A DNA stretch of 32,333 nt from Rhodoferax sp. (GTDB lineage Bacteria; Pseudomonadota; Gammaproteobacteria; Burkholderiales; Burkholderiaceae_C), in contig JAGPBF010000010.1 of the NCBI GenBank assembly GCA_018063505.1, positions 1 through 32,333 on the forward strand, in the 5' to 3' direction. This document shows positions 17,324 through 26,719 of this stretch, piece by piece. The position numbers were made by a program, and so were the translations under genes. Position 1 is the stretch's first letter; every line of letters begins with the position of its first letter. The notes under the pieces are model-generated. The model was given only the letters and a program-made list of their open reading frames with translations, did no database searches and had not been told where the DNA came from.

Positions 17324-18592
17324 TCAGGCTTCCGACTTGTATGCAGATGCTGGCATCCATCCGCCATTGGTATGTTGCAGCAAAGCCGTGCCGGCATCGG
17401 CCAGTCGGGCACACCCGCTCAGGGCCATTGCGATTTCCAGTTCGTCGCGCAGCAGACGCAGCACATGCGCCACGCCCACGGCACCCGCATTGGCCAGGCC
17501 ATGGATATACGGTCGCCCGATCAGCACCGCGCTGGCTCCCAGCGCGACAGCCTTGAGAACGTCGGTGCCGCGGCGAATTCCTCCATCGACCAATACCGGC
17601 ATCGTGCCCGCCAGCGCCTCGACGATGCGTGGCAGTGCCGATGCCGCAGGAACCACCGTATCGAGCGTGCGACCGCCATGGTTTGAGACCACCACGGCAG
17701 CGATGCCGGCATCGCGGGCCTGGCGGGCATCGTCGGGATGCACAATGCCCTTGAGCAGAACCGGCAGACGGGTTTGCTGCTGCAGCCATTCAAGGTCTTT
17801 CCACGACGGCGCGATGTCGATGAGACCGTCACACAGACCATGATGTCCGGTGGCCGGCACCGGCGCAGGGGTACGCCGGATGTTGGACAGGTTGACGGCG
17901 GTGACATGGGGCGGAAGTTGAAATCCCGCACGGCGCTCGCGGTCGCGCGCCCCGTGCACCGGAGCGTCAACCGTCAGAACCAGCGCCTCGTAGCCGGCGC
18001 TTTCCGCCCGTTGCACGAGCTCGCGCACAAAGCCGCGGTCATGTTGCATATAGAGCTGGAACCACAATGGGCCATGCCCGGGCGCGGCCAGCACGACGCG
18101 GGCTACTGTGTCCAGCGGCACGCTCGATTGCATGCTGAGCACCATGCCGGCACCCAGAGCCGCTGCGGCATGCGCCGATGCCAGCTCACCGTCGGGATGC
18201 GCCATGCACTGGTACGCAACCGGTGCCAGCAAAATGGGATGGGCCAGCGTACGGCCGAGCAATTGTTGGCGGGTGTGGCCTGCACGCAGGTCGCGCAATA
18301 CACGGGGAAGCAGGTGGATGTTGTCCCAGTGGGCGCGATTGCTGCGAACCGTGATTTCATCGCCAGCGCCACCGTCGAAATAGGCCTGCGCATGGGAGTC
18401 CATCCGTGTCTGCGCATGCCGGGCATGGTCGGCCAGCGTCACAATGCCGGCGGGGAGTTTTTCCACGGCGGGGCTGCCGGCGACGCGCCCGTCGTCAGTG
18501 GGCGATAGTTTTGCAGTCGGAGGAAGCGTTCCGATCATGGTCTTGCGCGCGGGCCTTTGGGCTGCTTGCGGCTTTGTGCGTATGCTGCTCAT
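17324..18592 (-). CDS. FMN-dependent alpha-hydroxy-acid oxidase/dehydrogenase
   Basis: Flavoenzyme of the lactate/glycolate oxidase family, oxidising L-2-hydroxy acids to 2-keto acids, 422 residues. The family active site is intact: SNHGGRTLD with the catalytic His and substrate Arg, [16 protein letters not shown] and ASAVLIGRP for FMN phosphate binding, and [13 protein letters not shown] for the active-site Lys strand. About 55 N-terminal residues before [16 protein letters not shown] are extra, Pro/Ala-rich and without a clear signal peptide. No membrane segment is seen, so a soluble oxidase or monooxygenase is more likely than membrane LldD. The ATG at 18592 overlaps the piuC stop as ATGA, which fixes the start and suggests coupled translation. 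The substrate is unknown; the location in an iron-uptake operon is unusual. Confidence 0.88.
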   Translation of the reverse strand: MSSIRTKPQAAQRPARKTMIGTLPPTAKLSPTDDGRVAGSPAVEKLPAGIVTLADHARHAQTRMDSHAQAYFDGGAGDEITVRSNRAHWDNIHLLPRVLRDLRAGHTRQQLLGRTLAHPILLAPVAYQCMAHPDGELASAHAAAALGAGMVLSMQSSVPLDTVARVVLAAPGHGPLWFQLYMQHDRGFVRELVQRAESAGYEALVLTVDAPVHGARDRERRAGFQLPPHVTAVNLSNIRRTPAPVPATGHHGLCDGLIDIAPSWKDLEWLQQQTRLPVLLKGIVHPDDARQARDAGIAAVVVSNHGGRTLDTVVPAASALPRIVEALAGTMPVLVDGGIRRGTDVLKAVALGASAVLIGRPYIHGLANAGAVGVAHVLRLLRDELEIAMALSGCARLADAGTALLQHTNGGWMPASAYKSEA

Positions 18593-19281
18593 GTGTCGGC
18601 CCACATTCGCAGCAGGTTGTGGTAGGTGCCCGTCAGAGCAACGCTGCTATCACTATCGCCATGTTGCCGGCGCAGCGCCAGGATGGCCATGTCGAGTTCG
18701 TGCAGCAGCACGCGCTGGGTGTCGCTGCGCACCATGCTTTCGATCCAGAAGAACGCGGCGATTCGATGGCCGCGGGTGACCGGCATCACGCGGTGAATCG
18801 CGTCGCCGGCATACAGCACCATGTGACCGGCCGGCAGCTTGACACATTGTGCCGCCAGTCCGGCCCCGATGACAAGCTCGCCGCCTTCGTATTCCTTCGG
18901 GTCGGACAGGAAAAGAGTGGCGGACAGATCGGTCCGCACCTGCCGCCCATCGGGCTGCGGAAGCAGGCGGATGGCATTGTCCACGTGAGCGCCGTAAGCG
19001 TTGCGCACACCGCCATAACGATTGACATGGGGTGGAAAGATCCGCTTGGGTAGCGCCATCGAGAAGAACATGGCCGAGCGGTCCAGCGCGTGCGAGACCG
19101 CCGTGCGAATCTGCTGCGCGCATTCGCTGTCGCGCGGCAGTTGTTCGTTGTTCTTGACCTGCACAGCCTGTTCGCCGGCGCTCTGGCGGCCATCGGTCCA
19201 AGGCGCGCCCTCGAGCAATTCCCGCGCCTGGCGGACTTCCGCCGGGCTCAGGATTTCCGGGATCTGGTACAGGCTGGACAT
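18589..19281 (-). CDS. piuC: PiuC/YbiX-type Fe(II)/2-oxoglutarate hydroxylase
   Basis: PKHD-type dioxygenase, 230 residues, the normal size for PiuC/YbiX. The iron ligands are His99 and Asp101 (YGAHVDNA) and His163 (GDAIHRV), with Arg173 ([10 protein letters not shown]) as the 2-oxoglutarate-binding residue. The N-terminal segment ([19 protein letters not shown]) is typical. In E. coli ybiX lies beside fiu and in Pseudomonas piuC beside piuA, and the family is expressed under iron limitation; the substrate is not established. Here it follows the Fiu-like receptor after 42 bases and overlaps the next gene by four bases. ATG 19281 has only a weak ribosome site. Confidence 0.93.
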   Translation of the reverse strand: MSSLYQIPEILSPAEVRQARELLEGAPWTDGRQSAGEQAVQVKNNEQLPRDSECAQQIRTAVSHALDRSAMFFSMALPKRIFPPHVNRYGGVRNAYGAHVDNAIRLLPQPDGRQVRTDLSATLFLSDPKEYEGGELVIGAGLAAQCVKLPAGHMVLYAGDAIHRVMPVTRGHRIAAFFWIESMVRSDTQRVLLHELDMAILALRRQHGDSDSSVALTGTYHNLLRMWADT

Positions 19282-19323
19282 GGTGTCAATCCGCAGGCCG
19301 ATGTATCTTCAGTGCCGGGTTTG

Positions 19324-21624
19324 TCAGAACTTGGCGGTCAACGCCACCTGAAGATTGCGGCCTGCCCCCGGGATGTAGTGGCCGCTGTACAAAGCGTCGG
19401 CGTAGAGCTTGTTGCCAGCATTGCTCAGGTTGGCCTTGAGCGTGAACGTCTCGTTGATGGCGTACTCGGCCATCAGGTCGACAGTGGCGAAACTGGGCGC
19501 CGACCAACCAGGGTTGCGATTGGGCGTCTGGGAACTGCGGAAGTTGACGCCGCCGCCCAGCCGCCATTGGGGCGTGACCTGGTAGGTGGTCCATACTGTT
19601 CCACTGTGTCTGGGCGTCAGCCATGGTCGTTCTCCTTCGCGTTCTCCGGCGCCGGCCGTGGGCGCGGCCTTGTCGATCTTGGCGATTGGCTGCCATACAT
19701 ACGACACATACACTTCCCAGCGATCCGTCAGACGCCCCGTGAGGTCAACCTCGAAACCCGCGGTATGGCGTTCGCCGGACAGCAGGAAAGCAGTGGCGGC
19801 GTTGTCCGGGTCGGTGTTGCGCTCGTTGGTTTTGACAGAGCGATATACAGCGAGCCGTGTGGTGAACCGCTTGTCAGCACTGTCGAGCTTGGCGCCGATC
19901 TCCCAGTTGACGCTGGACTCCGGTGGCGTGTTGGCGCCCAGTGCGCTGTACGAGTAGGTGTCACCCGACGTGTTGAACGATGTCCCATAGGACATGTGGT
20001 AGGAGCTCAATTCATTGGGTTGGTACAACACGCCGGCACGTTTGCTCCACTTCGCAATTTTCTGCTGGTACGACGTGACAGTGCCGTTGTTCAGGTTGAC
20101 ACTGTCGTAGTCACCCCGCATGTCGTCGTAGCGCAGACCGCCGAGCACCTTCCAGTGCGGCGCGACCTCGACCAGATCCTGCACATAGGCACCCCAGCCA
20201 GTGGATTTGAACTGGTTGTTGGTGCCTAGCACCCGACTGTCTTCATCCACCCATGCGCCATCATTGGGCGTGCCGATCGTGGTTTGTGGCTTGGCGATGT
20301 TGACACCCCCTTGGCCGGCGCTCAGCGCCGCGTACACCTTCTTCGTCTCCTGTGCGAAGTCAACGCCGGCAAGCAGTTCATGCGTCAGACCGAGACCCTT
20401 GAACTTCCTGCTCAGGTCGCTTTGCACATACAGGCTGTCGAAGTCCTGGATCTTGTTCTGCGTGCCGCGGTTCAGAACGGTGGCGCCGGTCAGATTGTCC
20501 AGACCCACGGCCGCCGGATTGGTCAGCGGATTGGTCGCGCTGGGGTTGGTGCCGGCGAATCGGACTGTTCCGGCGCGCTGGTCGCGGTCGTAGCTGCCGC
20601 GGCGGATCTGGGTCTTTAGTTCTCCGTTGTCCTCAAACCGGTGCGTGTGGCTGAAGGTCAGGTAGTCGGCCGATCCGTTGTTCCGGTCGCTCGCCAGGCC
20701 GAAGAAGGCATCCGGGTCGAGCCGCGTGATCAGTCCGGTCTGCGCGACTGGCGAGGCGGCCGTGGGCCGAATCCACGGCAAGCCGTAATTCATGCCGTTG
20801 CGATTGTCCAGATGGTAGAGCGACGCCGAGAATTCATTGGCGGTTCCGATACCCCAGCGATAGTTGGCTGCGATACCCGATTTGTCGATGCTGCTGCCAG
20901 CGCCGTTGTTGTTGGCATTGGTGACCATGGCATTGAGGCGCAACGCTGCATTTTCACCGGTGTGCAGGTTGAAGTCGCCGGTCAGCCGCCGATAGTCGTG
21001 GCTGCCGATTGTCGTCGTCACTTCGTTGGAATCGATGGTCCGGGCCTGCTTCGTGACCTGGTTGACCGCGCCACCGGTTGAGCCACGCCCGAACAGCATG
21101 GACGCGGACCCGCGCAGCAATTCGATGCGGTCATTGGCAAATGTGTCGCGTTCATAGAACGCAGGGTCGCGCATTCCGTCGACAAAAATATCGCCGGTTC
21201 CGGCAAGTGAAAAGCCGCGCAGCCGGATGTCTTCCTCGCCGCCTTCAGCCGCCAGAAAGGTGATGCCAGCCGTGTTGTGCAGCACATCCTTGAGGGTATC
21301 GAGGTTGCGGTCGTCGATCAGCTTCTCCGTCACGACGGTGACCGACTGCGGAATATCGCGCAATTGCTGGTTGCCCTTGCCGATGGTGCTTGTGGTGGTA
21401 CGAATCGTATCCTTGCCTTCTGGCGCCAGCGCCTTTTCCGTCACCGTCACGGTCGGCAGTGTCTTGCTGGCGCCGGTTGCAGCTGTCTGCGCCAATGCAT
21501 TGATGCTGCCGGCCAACAGCAGCGCACCGATAGGCAGAAGCGCCGGGTTGCTGGAGAGTGCCGATGCCTGTTGGCTGGTGGCGGGAGAAGTTGGGGAGCG
21601 TCGGAGATGCCTGCGGGGTGCCAT
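19324..21624 (-). CDS. TonB-dependent catecholate siderophore receptor, Fiu-like
   Basis: Outer-membrane beta-barrel importing ferric siderophore, 766 residues. There is a signal peptide (positive start, hydrophobic core ALLPIGALLLAGSINALAQ), a TonB box (LPTVTVTEK), and a plug domain with DIPQSVTVVTEKLIDDRN, the DIRLRGF motif and ELLRGSASMLFGRGSTGGA. The barrel ends in the terminal Phe (VALTAKF). The plug motifs are those of the Fiu/catecholate group, and piuC next to it supports Fiu/PiuA as closest type, but the ligand cannot be proven from sequence. The positive N-terminus is long (about 30 residues), so an internal start is possible. A Fur-box-like site lies about 105 bases upstream. Confidence 0.93.
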   Translation of the reverse strand: MAPRRHLRRSPTSPATSQQASALSSNPALLPIGALLLAGSINALAQTAATGASKTLPTVTVTEKALAPEGKDTIRTTTSTIGKGNQQLRDIPQSVTVVTEKLIDDRNLDTLKDVLHNTAGITFLAAEGGEEDIRLRGFSLAGTGDIFVDGMRDPAFYERDTFANDRIELLRGSASMLFGRGSTGGAVNQVTKQARTIDSNEVTTTIGSHDYRRLTGDFNLHTGENAALRLNAMVTNANNNGAGSSIDKSGIAANYRWGIGTANEFSASLYHLDNRNGMNYGLPWIRPTAASPVAQTGLITRLDPDAFFGLASDRNNGSADYLTFSHTHRFEDNGELKTQIRRGSYDRDQRAGTVRFAGTNPSATNPLTNPAAVGLDNLTGATVLNRGTQNKIQDFDSLYVQSDLSRKFKGLGLTHELLAGVDFAQETKKVYAALSAGQGGVNIAKPQTTIGTPNDGAWVDEDSRVLGTNNQFKSTGWGAYVQDLVEVAPHWKVLGGLRYDDMRGDYDSVNLNNGTVTSYQQKIAKWSKRAGVLYQPNELSSYHMSYGTSFNTSGDTYSYSALGANTPPESSVNWEIGAKLDSADKRFTTRLAVYRSVKTNERNTDPDNAATAFLLSGERHTAGFEVDLTGRLTDRWEVYVSYVWQPIAKIDKAAPTAGAGEREGERPWLTPRHSGTVWTTYQVTPQWRLGGGVNFRSSQTPNRNPGWSAPSFATVDLMAEYAINETFTLKANLSNAGNKLYADALYSGHYIPGAGRNLQVALTAKF

Positions 21625-21953
21625 GGTTTGAAAGCCTCGGTTGGGTGGAGCAACATTGGCTGGCTACGTCCGCTCGCAGTGAAGGGACCTGGCTGGCTTG
21701 TGAATAAATGCAAGGATGTCGTATCTTAATGCAAATCATTCCCATTTGTAGTGGCAGGATCACAATTTTCGCTTCGCCATAGCGCAACGAAGCTTTACGA
21801 AAGTGCTGAAACTTGCTGCCCGGGATTGATCAAGCAGCAGCGCAAACCGCATCGACATCGGCGCGGTCTGACCATGCCTGCCCAGGCATTGAACAGAACT
21901 GTGCGCCACAATCGGCCCAGGCGCAGCGGCGGTTCAGCCGAACCTGTGTCCTG
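21625..21953. other. Intergenic region between receptor gene and ppsR
   Basis: About 330 bases. It contains the Fur-box-like site and must contain the receptor promoter, which I could not place with confidence. The remainder up to the ppsR stop shows no gene; the open frames there are short and without recognisable features. It is more AT-rich near 21700-21790 than the flanking genes. Confidence 0.5.
21729..21750 (-). promoter_or_regulatory. Fur-box-like site upstream of receptor
   Basis: The sequence AATGCAAATCATTCCCATTT with a CAAAT/ATTTG inverted repeat resembles the Fur consensus, though less perfectly than the tonB site. It lies about 105 bases before the receptor start and would place receptor-piuC-oxidase under iron control. 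Fur binding is inferred. Confidence 0.6.
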
Positions 21954-22775
21954 TCAATAACTCAGACGCTCGGGCCGGATGTCCTGCAGGATCGTGGTGG
22001 CGATCTCTTCGATCGACTTGGTCGTTGTCGACAACCAGCGGATACCGCTGCGGCGCATCATGGCTTCGCCTTCGGCCACTTCCATGCGACAGTTGTCGAT
22101 CGAGGCATACCGAGAATTCGGCCGCCGTTCATGGCGAATCTCACTGAGCCGCTCTGGCGTGATCGTCAGGCCGAACAGCTTGGCCCGGTGCGGCAGCAGC
22201 GCCGGCGGCAACTGCTGGCGCTCGAAATCCTCAGGTATCAGTGGATAGTTCGAGGCTTTCAGTCCGTACTGCATGGCCAGATAGAGTGATGTGGGTGTCT
22301 TGCCGCTGCGGCTGACACCCACCAGAATCACATCGGAGTGCTCCAGGTCGCGGTTGGATTGCCCGTCGTCATGCGCCAGCGAGAAATTGATCGCCTCGAT
22401 GCGGTCCTGGTATTCCTTGCTCTTGCTGGCATCGCTGAAGCGCCCGACCCGATGGCTGGACTTGAGTTGCAGTTCGGTTTCCAGCGGATGCACGAAGGTG
22501 CCGAACATGTCGAGCAACATGCCCTGGCATCCTTCCTGCAGGATTTGCAGGATCTCCATGTTGACCAGCGTGGTGAACACGATCGGCTTGTTGCCGTCGA
22601 GCACGGCTGCGTGGTTGATCTGGCGTACCACCTGGTGCGCCTTGTCGGCGGTGTCGGTGAAGGGCAGCCTGATATGCCGGGCCTTGAGTTCGAACTGGGC
22701 CAGGATGGCATTGCCGAAGGTCTCGGCGGTGATGCCGGTACCGTCGGAGATGAAAAACACGGTGCGATTGGGCAT
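21954..22775 (-). CDS. ppsR: PEP synthase regulatory kinase/phosphorylase (PSRP)
   Basis: Bifunctional regulator (DUF299 family) that inactivates PEP synthase by ADP-dependent phosphorylation of a Thr and reactivates it by Pi-dependent removal. It has 273 residues, typical for the family. The N-terminus is the usual MPNRTVFFISDGTGITAET, and the P-loop GVSRSGKTPTS lies near residue 152 followed by YGLKASNYPLIPED. ATG 22775 has AGGACG upstream and matches the family start; an ATG at 22832 would add 19 unrelated residues. It is divergent from its presumed target ppsA across 230 bases, the standard arrangement in betaproteobacteria. Confidence 0.96.
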   Translation of the reverse strand: MPNRTVFFISDGTGITAETFGNAILAQFELKARHIRLPFTDTADKAHQVVRQINHAAVLDGNKPIVFTTLVNMEILQILQEGCQGMLLDMFGTFVHPLETELQLKSSHRVGRFSDASKSKEYQDRIEAINFSLAHDDGQSNRDLEHSDVILVGVSRSGKTPTSLYLAMQYGLKASNYPLIPEDFERQQLPPALLPHRAKLFGLTITPERLSEIRHERRPNSRYASIDNCRMEVAEGEAMMRRSGIRWLSTTTKSIEEIATTILQDIRPERLSY

Positions 22776-23005
22776 GGTGCAAGGCGTCCTGAGGCTAAGG
22801 GGAGGCCGCCGGCGTACTGGCGCGCGGCCCATGGTCGCACTCTACAATGTTTGCAACGCCCGCTGGCGACAGACACGATACCCATGGCCCATCCCCTCCC
22901 AGAACGCCAAGCACCATGCTGGGACCGCGCCATGGACCAGGCAGCATGCGGCATCTGCGCCGCCATTGCGCCGGAACCGATTTTCACAACCTCCGGAGTT
23001 TTCCC

Positions 23006-25417
23006 ATGTCTGCATTGTTTGGACCGACCGCCCTGGTCGTACCGTTTGAGAACCTGAGAATGGGCGACGTCGAGTCGGTGGGTGGCAAGAACGCCAGCCT
23101 CGGCGAGATGATCGCCCATCTGCCCAGCGGCGTGAATGTGCCCACCGGTTTTGCGACCACGGCCTACGCTTTCCGCGAATTCCTGCAGCATGCCGGATTG
23201 CGCGACAAGATCAAGTCCTTGCTGGATGCGCTTGATGTCGACGACGTGCGTACCCTGGCGGCCACCGGCGCAAGGATTCGTGCAATGGTCCAGGCACAAC
23301 CTTTTCCGAAGGACCTCGAACAGGCGATCCGCGACGCATTCGCGACCTTGAGCGTTGCGGCGCCCCACCTCTCGTTTGCGGTTCGCTCGTCGGCCACCGC
23401 CGAAGACCTGCCCGACGCATCGTTTGCCGGCCAGCAGGAGACGTTTCTCAACGTCGTCGGCATCGAAGACGTCTTGCACAAGATCAAGGAGGTGTTCGCC
23501 TCCCTGTACAACGACCGCGCGATCAGCTACCGGGTCCACAAGGGCTTTGCCCATGAGCACGTGGCGCTGAGCGCTGGCATCCAGCGCATGGTGCGCTCGG
23601 ACCTGGGCGCAGCCGGTGTGATGTTCACGATCGACACCGAGTCGGGTTTCCAGGATCTGGTTTTCATCACGTCGAGTTACGGACTCGGCGAGACGGTGGT
23701 GCAGGGCGCCGTCAATCCGGATGAGTTCTATGTCCACAAACCGATTCTTCGGGCCGGCAAGAAGGCCATCGTGCGGCGCAGTCTTGGCTCCAAGCTGATA
23801 CAGATGCAGTTCACCAGTGACGCTGAAAAAGCGGCACAGGGAACGCTGGTCAAGACCACCGACGTGCCGATCGAGATGCGCAACCGTTATTCGTTGTCGG
23901 ACGCCGACGTCGAACAACTGGCACGTTATGCCCTGGTCATCGAGGAGCACTACGGCCGCGCGATGGATATCGAATGGGGCAAGGACGGCCAGGACGGCAA
24001 GCTCTATATCCTGCAGGCGCGGCCAGAGACGGTCAAGAGCCAGGCAGCCGGCAAGGTCGAGTACCGTTACAAGCTCAAGGGCAAGGGCCCGGTGCTGGTC
24101 GAGGGCAGGGCGATCGGTCAGAAGATCGGCACCGGCCCGGTCAGGCTGGTGCACAACCTGTCAGAGATGGACAAGGTTCAAGCGGGCGACGTGCTGGTGA
24201 CGGACATGACCGATCCGAACTGGGAGCCGGTCATGAAGCGTGCCTCGGCGATCGTCACCAACCGCGGCGGCCGCACCTGCCACGCGGCGATCATCGCGCG
24301 TGAACTCGGCATTCCGGCCGTTGTGGGTTGTGGCGACGCCACTGAATTGCTCAAGGAAGGCGTGCTGGTCACGGTCAGTTGCGCCGAAGGAGACACCGGT
24401 TTTGTGTATGACGGACTGCTCGAGACCGAGGTCCAACAGGTCGAACGCGGCACGATGCCGCAGATCCCGGTCAAGGTGATGATGAACGTCGGCAATCCGC
24501 AGCTGGCGTTCGACTTCTGCCAATTGCCCAACGCCGGTGTCGGTCTGGCGCGGCTGGAGTTCATCATCAACAACAACATCGGGGTGCATCCCAAGGCCAT
24601 CCTCGACTACCCCAGTGTCGATGCCGATTTGAAGAAGGCGGTCGAATCGGTGGCGCGGGGCCACGCGTCGCCGCGGGCCTTTTATGTCGACCGCGTGGCC
24701 GAAGGCGTGGCCACGATCGCGGCGGCGTTCTGGCCCAAGCCGGTCATCGTGCGACTGTCCGATTTCAAGAGCAATGAATACCGCACGCTGATCGGAGGAA
24801 GCCGCTACGAACCCGACGAAGAAAACCCGATGCTGGGCTTTCGGGGCGCAGCGCGTTACATCAGCGCGGAATTCGGTGAAGCCTTCGCGATGGAGTGTGA
24901 GGCAATGCTGCGGGTGCGCAACGACATGGGCCTGACCAATGTGCAGTTGATGGTGCCGTTTGTCCGGACGCTCGAGCAGGCGCGCAAGGTGACCGAACTG
25001 ATGGCGGCCCATGGCTTGCGTCGGGGTGACGGCGCGCAGGCGGGTGATGAGACCGGTCTGAAGATCATCATGATGTGCGAGATTCCGAGCAATGCGATCC
25101 TGGCCAGCGAGTTCCTGCAGTATTTCGATGGTTTCTCGATCGGCTCCAACGACCTGACGCAGCTCACGCTGGGCCTGGACCGCGACTCGGGGCTGGAACT
25201 GCTGGCGGCCGACTTCGACGAGCGCGACCCGGCGGTCAAGTCACTGATCCGCATGGCGATCCAGGCCTGCCGGGCCCAGGGCAAGTATGTCGGCATTTGT
25301 GGCCAGGGTCCCAGCGACCATCCGGATTTCGCTGCCTGGCTGCGTGACGAAGGCATTGATTCGATTTCGCTCAATCCGGATACGGTCATCGACACCTGGC
25401 GACGCTTGGCCGGTTGA
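23006..25417 (+). CDS. ppsA: Phosphoenolpyruvate synthase
   Basis: Gluconeogenic enzyme making PEP from pyruvate and ATP (giving AMP and phosphate), 803 residues, normal length. The N-terminal ATP-grasp domain contains [12 protein letters not shown] and [23 protein letters not shown]. The swivelling domain carries GGRTCHAAI with the phosphorylated His426; Thr424 two residues before is the expected PSRP target. The C-terminal PEP/pyruvate barrel contains [26 protein letters not shown] and the end motif [12 protein letters not shown] 23006 has CCGGAG seven bases upstream and gives the family N-terminus; the frame remains open upstream to 22847, but without homology. Regulation by the divergent ppsR product is expected. 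Confidence 0.97.
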   Translation: MSALFGPTALVVPFENLRMGDVESVGGKNASLGEMIAHLPSGVNVPTGFATTAYAFREFLQHAGLRDKIKSLLDALDVDDVRTLAATGARIRAMVQAQPFPKDLEQAIRDAFATLSVAAPHLSFAVRSSATAEDLPDASFAGQQETFLNVVGIEDVLHKIKEVFASLYNDRAISYRVHKGFAHEHVALSAGIQRMVRSDLGAAGVMFTIDTESGFQDLVFITSSYGLGETVVQGAVNPDEFYVHKPILRAGKKAIVRRSLGSKLIQMQFTSDAEKAAQGTLVKTTDVPIEMRNRYSLSDADVEQLARYALVIEEHYGRAMDIEWGKDGQDGKLYILQARPETVKSQAAGKVEYRYKLKGKGPVLVEGRAIGQKIGTGPVRLVHNLSEMDKVQAGDVLVTDMTDPNWEPVMKRASAIVTNRGGRTCHAAIIARELGIPAVVGCGDATELLKEGVLVTVSCAEGDTGFVYDGLLETEVQQVERGTMPQIPVKVMMNVGNPQLAFDFCQLPNAGVGLARLEFIINNNIGVHPKAILDYPSVDADLKKAVESVARGHASPRAFYVDRVAEGVATIAAAFWPKPVIVRLSDFKSNEYRTLIGGSRYEPDEENPMLGFRGAARYISAEFGEAFAMECEAMLRVRNDMGLTNVQLMVPFVRTLEQARKVTELMAAHGLRRGDGAQAGDETGLKIIMMCEIPSNAILASEFLQYFDGFSIGSNDLTQLTLGLDRDSGLELLAADFDERDPAVKSLIRMAIQACRAQGKYVGICGQGPSDHPDFAAWLRDEGIDSISLNPDTVIDTWRRLAG

Positions 25418-25431
25418 GCGCGTATCCGGCA

Positions 25432-25480
25432 GCACCCGAACCGCAGGGGGTGCGCTGGAAAACCCTTTAGGGGTCTTCCC
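25432..25480 (+). terminator. Possible terminator downstream of ppsA
   Basis: A GCACCC/GGGTGC hairpin (25432-25437 with 25448-25453) is followed by a short ACCC/GGGT hairpin and a mixed T/C tract. There is no clean T run, so intrinsic termination is uncertain. Confidence 0.3.
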
Positions 25481-25563
25481 TTGATCGGGCGCTGCGCAGG
25501 GTCGATGTAAGTGGTAGGTAAGGCCTGCATCGACTAATGGTGTTTTAGGCTTGGACGCTTGTG

Positions 25564-25860
25564 ATGTTGCTGTTCGTGATTGCCGTCAAACTGCTCGCCG
25601 AAATTGCAATGATGGCCTTGCTGGGTCAATGGCTGCTTGGCAAACTGGCCGGCGAGCGGCGCGGGCAGAACCTGTTCTACCAGCTGCTGGGCGTGGTGGC
25701 CCGTCCGGCGGTTGCGCTGGCGCGCCGACTTGCGACCGGTCCGGTCGCGCAGCGCCATCTGCCCCTGGTCGCGTTTCTGTTGCTGAGCGTCATCTGGCTG
25801 GCTGCGACGCTGTCGAAAATCCGCCTGTGTGTCGAGATCGGAGTGGCCTTGTGCCGCTGA
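25564..25860 (+). CDS. Small membrane protein, unknown function
   Basis: A 98-residue protein with a hydrophobic N-terminal helix (MLLFVIAVKLLAEIAMMALLG) and a second one near the end (LPLVAFLLLSVIWLAATL), joined by a basic amphipathic stretch (LLGVVARPAVALARRLATG). I recognise no named family. The frame could start at the GTG at 25561 or the adjacent ATG at 25564; the ribosome site is weak. The last ten bases overlap the following TPR gene, and the whole set with the DUF4212 and symporter genes is tightly spaced. This suggests one operon and a possible membrane role linked to the transporter. Confidence 0.7.
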   Translation: MLLFVIAVKLLAEIAMMALLGQWLLGKLAGERRGQNLFYQLLGVVARPAVALARRLATGPVAQRHLPLVAFLLLSVIWLAATLSKIRLCVEIGVALCR

Positions 25861-26435
25861 GCCGCTGGTTGCGCATTGCGGCCCTTCGGTGGCGGGCCAG
25901 GGCTTGCCTCGCGCTCGGGCATGACGGGCAGGCGCTCGAATGTTTTGGTGCAATGTTGCAATTGTCGCCTGAGGATCGCCATGCGATGGCCAGCCGCGCC
26001 TTCCTGTTGGCCAGGGTCGGCCATCGCTCGGAGGCGATTTGTGCGCAGCAGCAGATGGTCCGCTGCCATCCGAGACAAGCGTCGGACTGGTTCAATCTGG
26101 CCTATCTGCTCGCTGAAGACGGCCAGGACATCGCCGCCGAGGAGGCGTTTGGCAAGGCGATCGCGATCGACCCGCGGCAGGACCGTGCCTGGTATGGCCT
26201 GGGCCTGCTGCTTATTCGCCAATGCCGCCTCGATGAGGCCGCGGCGGCACTGCGCAGCAACACCGCGTTGCAACCGATGAGTCCGTTTGGCTGGTACCAG
26301 CTGGCGCGGGTCGAAATGGACCGGCAGTTACCGGACGAAGCCCACCGCATCCTGCACCATCTGCGCAGCTTCGAGCCGAAGGTGGCGGCCCAGTTGGCGC
26401 GCGAGCTGCAATCGTCTGTCGCTGGCGCCGGGTGA
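25851..26435 (+). CDS. Tetratricopeptide repeat protein
   Basis: A 194-residue protein made largely of TPR helices, about four to five repeats: LALGHDGQALECFGAMLQLSP, then FNLAYLLAEDGQDIAAEEAF, YGLGLLLIRQCRLDEAAAAL and YQLARVEMDRQLPDEAHRIL. There is no signal peptide or membrane segment, so it is probably a cytosolic protein-binding scaffold; the partner is unknown. The start is GTG at 25851, chosen because GGAG lies seven bases upstream and the TPR pattern begins at once. The frame is open further upstream, but that part overlaps the preceding membrane protein gene in another phase. It ends six bases before the DUF4212 gene. Confidence 0.8.
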   Translation: MPLSRWLRIAALRWRARACLALGHDGQALECFGAMLQLSPEDRHAMASRAFLLARVGHRSEAICAQQQMVRCHPRQASDWFNLAYLLAEDGQDIAAEEAFGKAIAIDPRQDRAWYGLGLLLIRQCRLDEAAAALRSNTALQPMSPFGWYQLARVEMDRQLPDEAHRILHHLRSFEPKVAAQLARELQSSVAGAG

Positions 26436-26441
26436 GGCAGC

Positions 26442-26717
26442 GTGAACCAGCCCGTACCCGACCACCATGAAAATCGCCGCGTCTATTGGCGTCGCAATCT
26501 GGCCGTGTCCACGATGCTGCTGGGCCTGTGGTTTGTTGTTACGTTTGTCGTGAGCTATTTTGCGCGGGAACTGAGCTTCACCTTTTTTGGCTGGCCCTTC
26601 AGTTTCTGGATGGCGGCACAGGGTTCGCTGCTGGTCTACGGCGCCATCATCTGGTTCTATGCGCATTACATGGCAAGGCTCGATGTGGAGCATGACGTCC
26701 AGGAAGGCGAGGACTGA
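26442..26717 (+). CDS. DUF4212 symporter small subunit
   Basis: A 91-residue inner-membrane protein with two hydrophobic helices (VSTMLLGLWFVVTFVVSYF and FSFWMAAQGSLLVYGAIIWF) and polar ends, matching the DUF4212 family. These proteins are encoded directly before a sodium/solute symporter of the VC_2705 type and are taken as its small subunit. The start is GTG at 26442 with TGAGG a few bases upstream; there is no suitable ATG. The stop is two bases before the ATG of the large subunit, so the two products are probably made together. Confidence 0.92.
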   Translation: MNQPVPDHHENRRVYWRRNLAVSTMLLGLWFVVTFVVSYFARELSFTFFGWPFSFWMAAQGSLLVYGAIIWFYAHYMARLDVEHDVQEGED

Positions 26718-26719
26718 CC

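Noticed and set aside
19090-20229. A 379-residue open frame on the plus strand opposite the receptor gene
   Set aside because: Antisense to well-supported piuC and receptor genes, no domain visible.
22820-22850. TACAAT at 22843-22848 as a ppsA promoter
   Set aside because: No acceptable -35 hexamer at usual spacing, so it is not listed as a feature.
22328-24154. A 608-residue open frame on the minus strand across ppsR and ppsA
   Set aside because: It overlaps two certain genes in another frame and has no family motif; in GC-rich coding DNA long antisense frames are expected.
25551-25850. Upstream extension of the TPR frame by 100 residues
   Set aside because: It overlaps the small membrane protein gene in another phase, lacks TPR pattern, and GGAG sits before GTG 25851.
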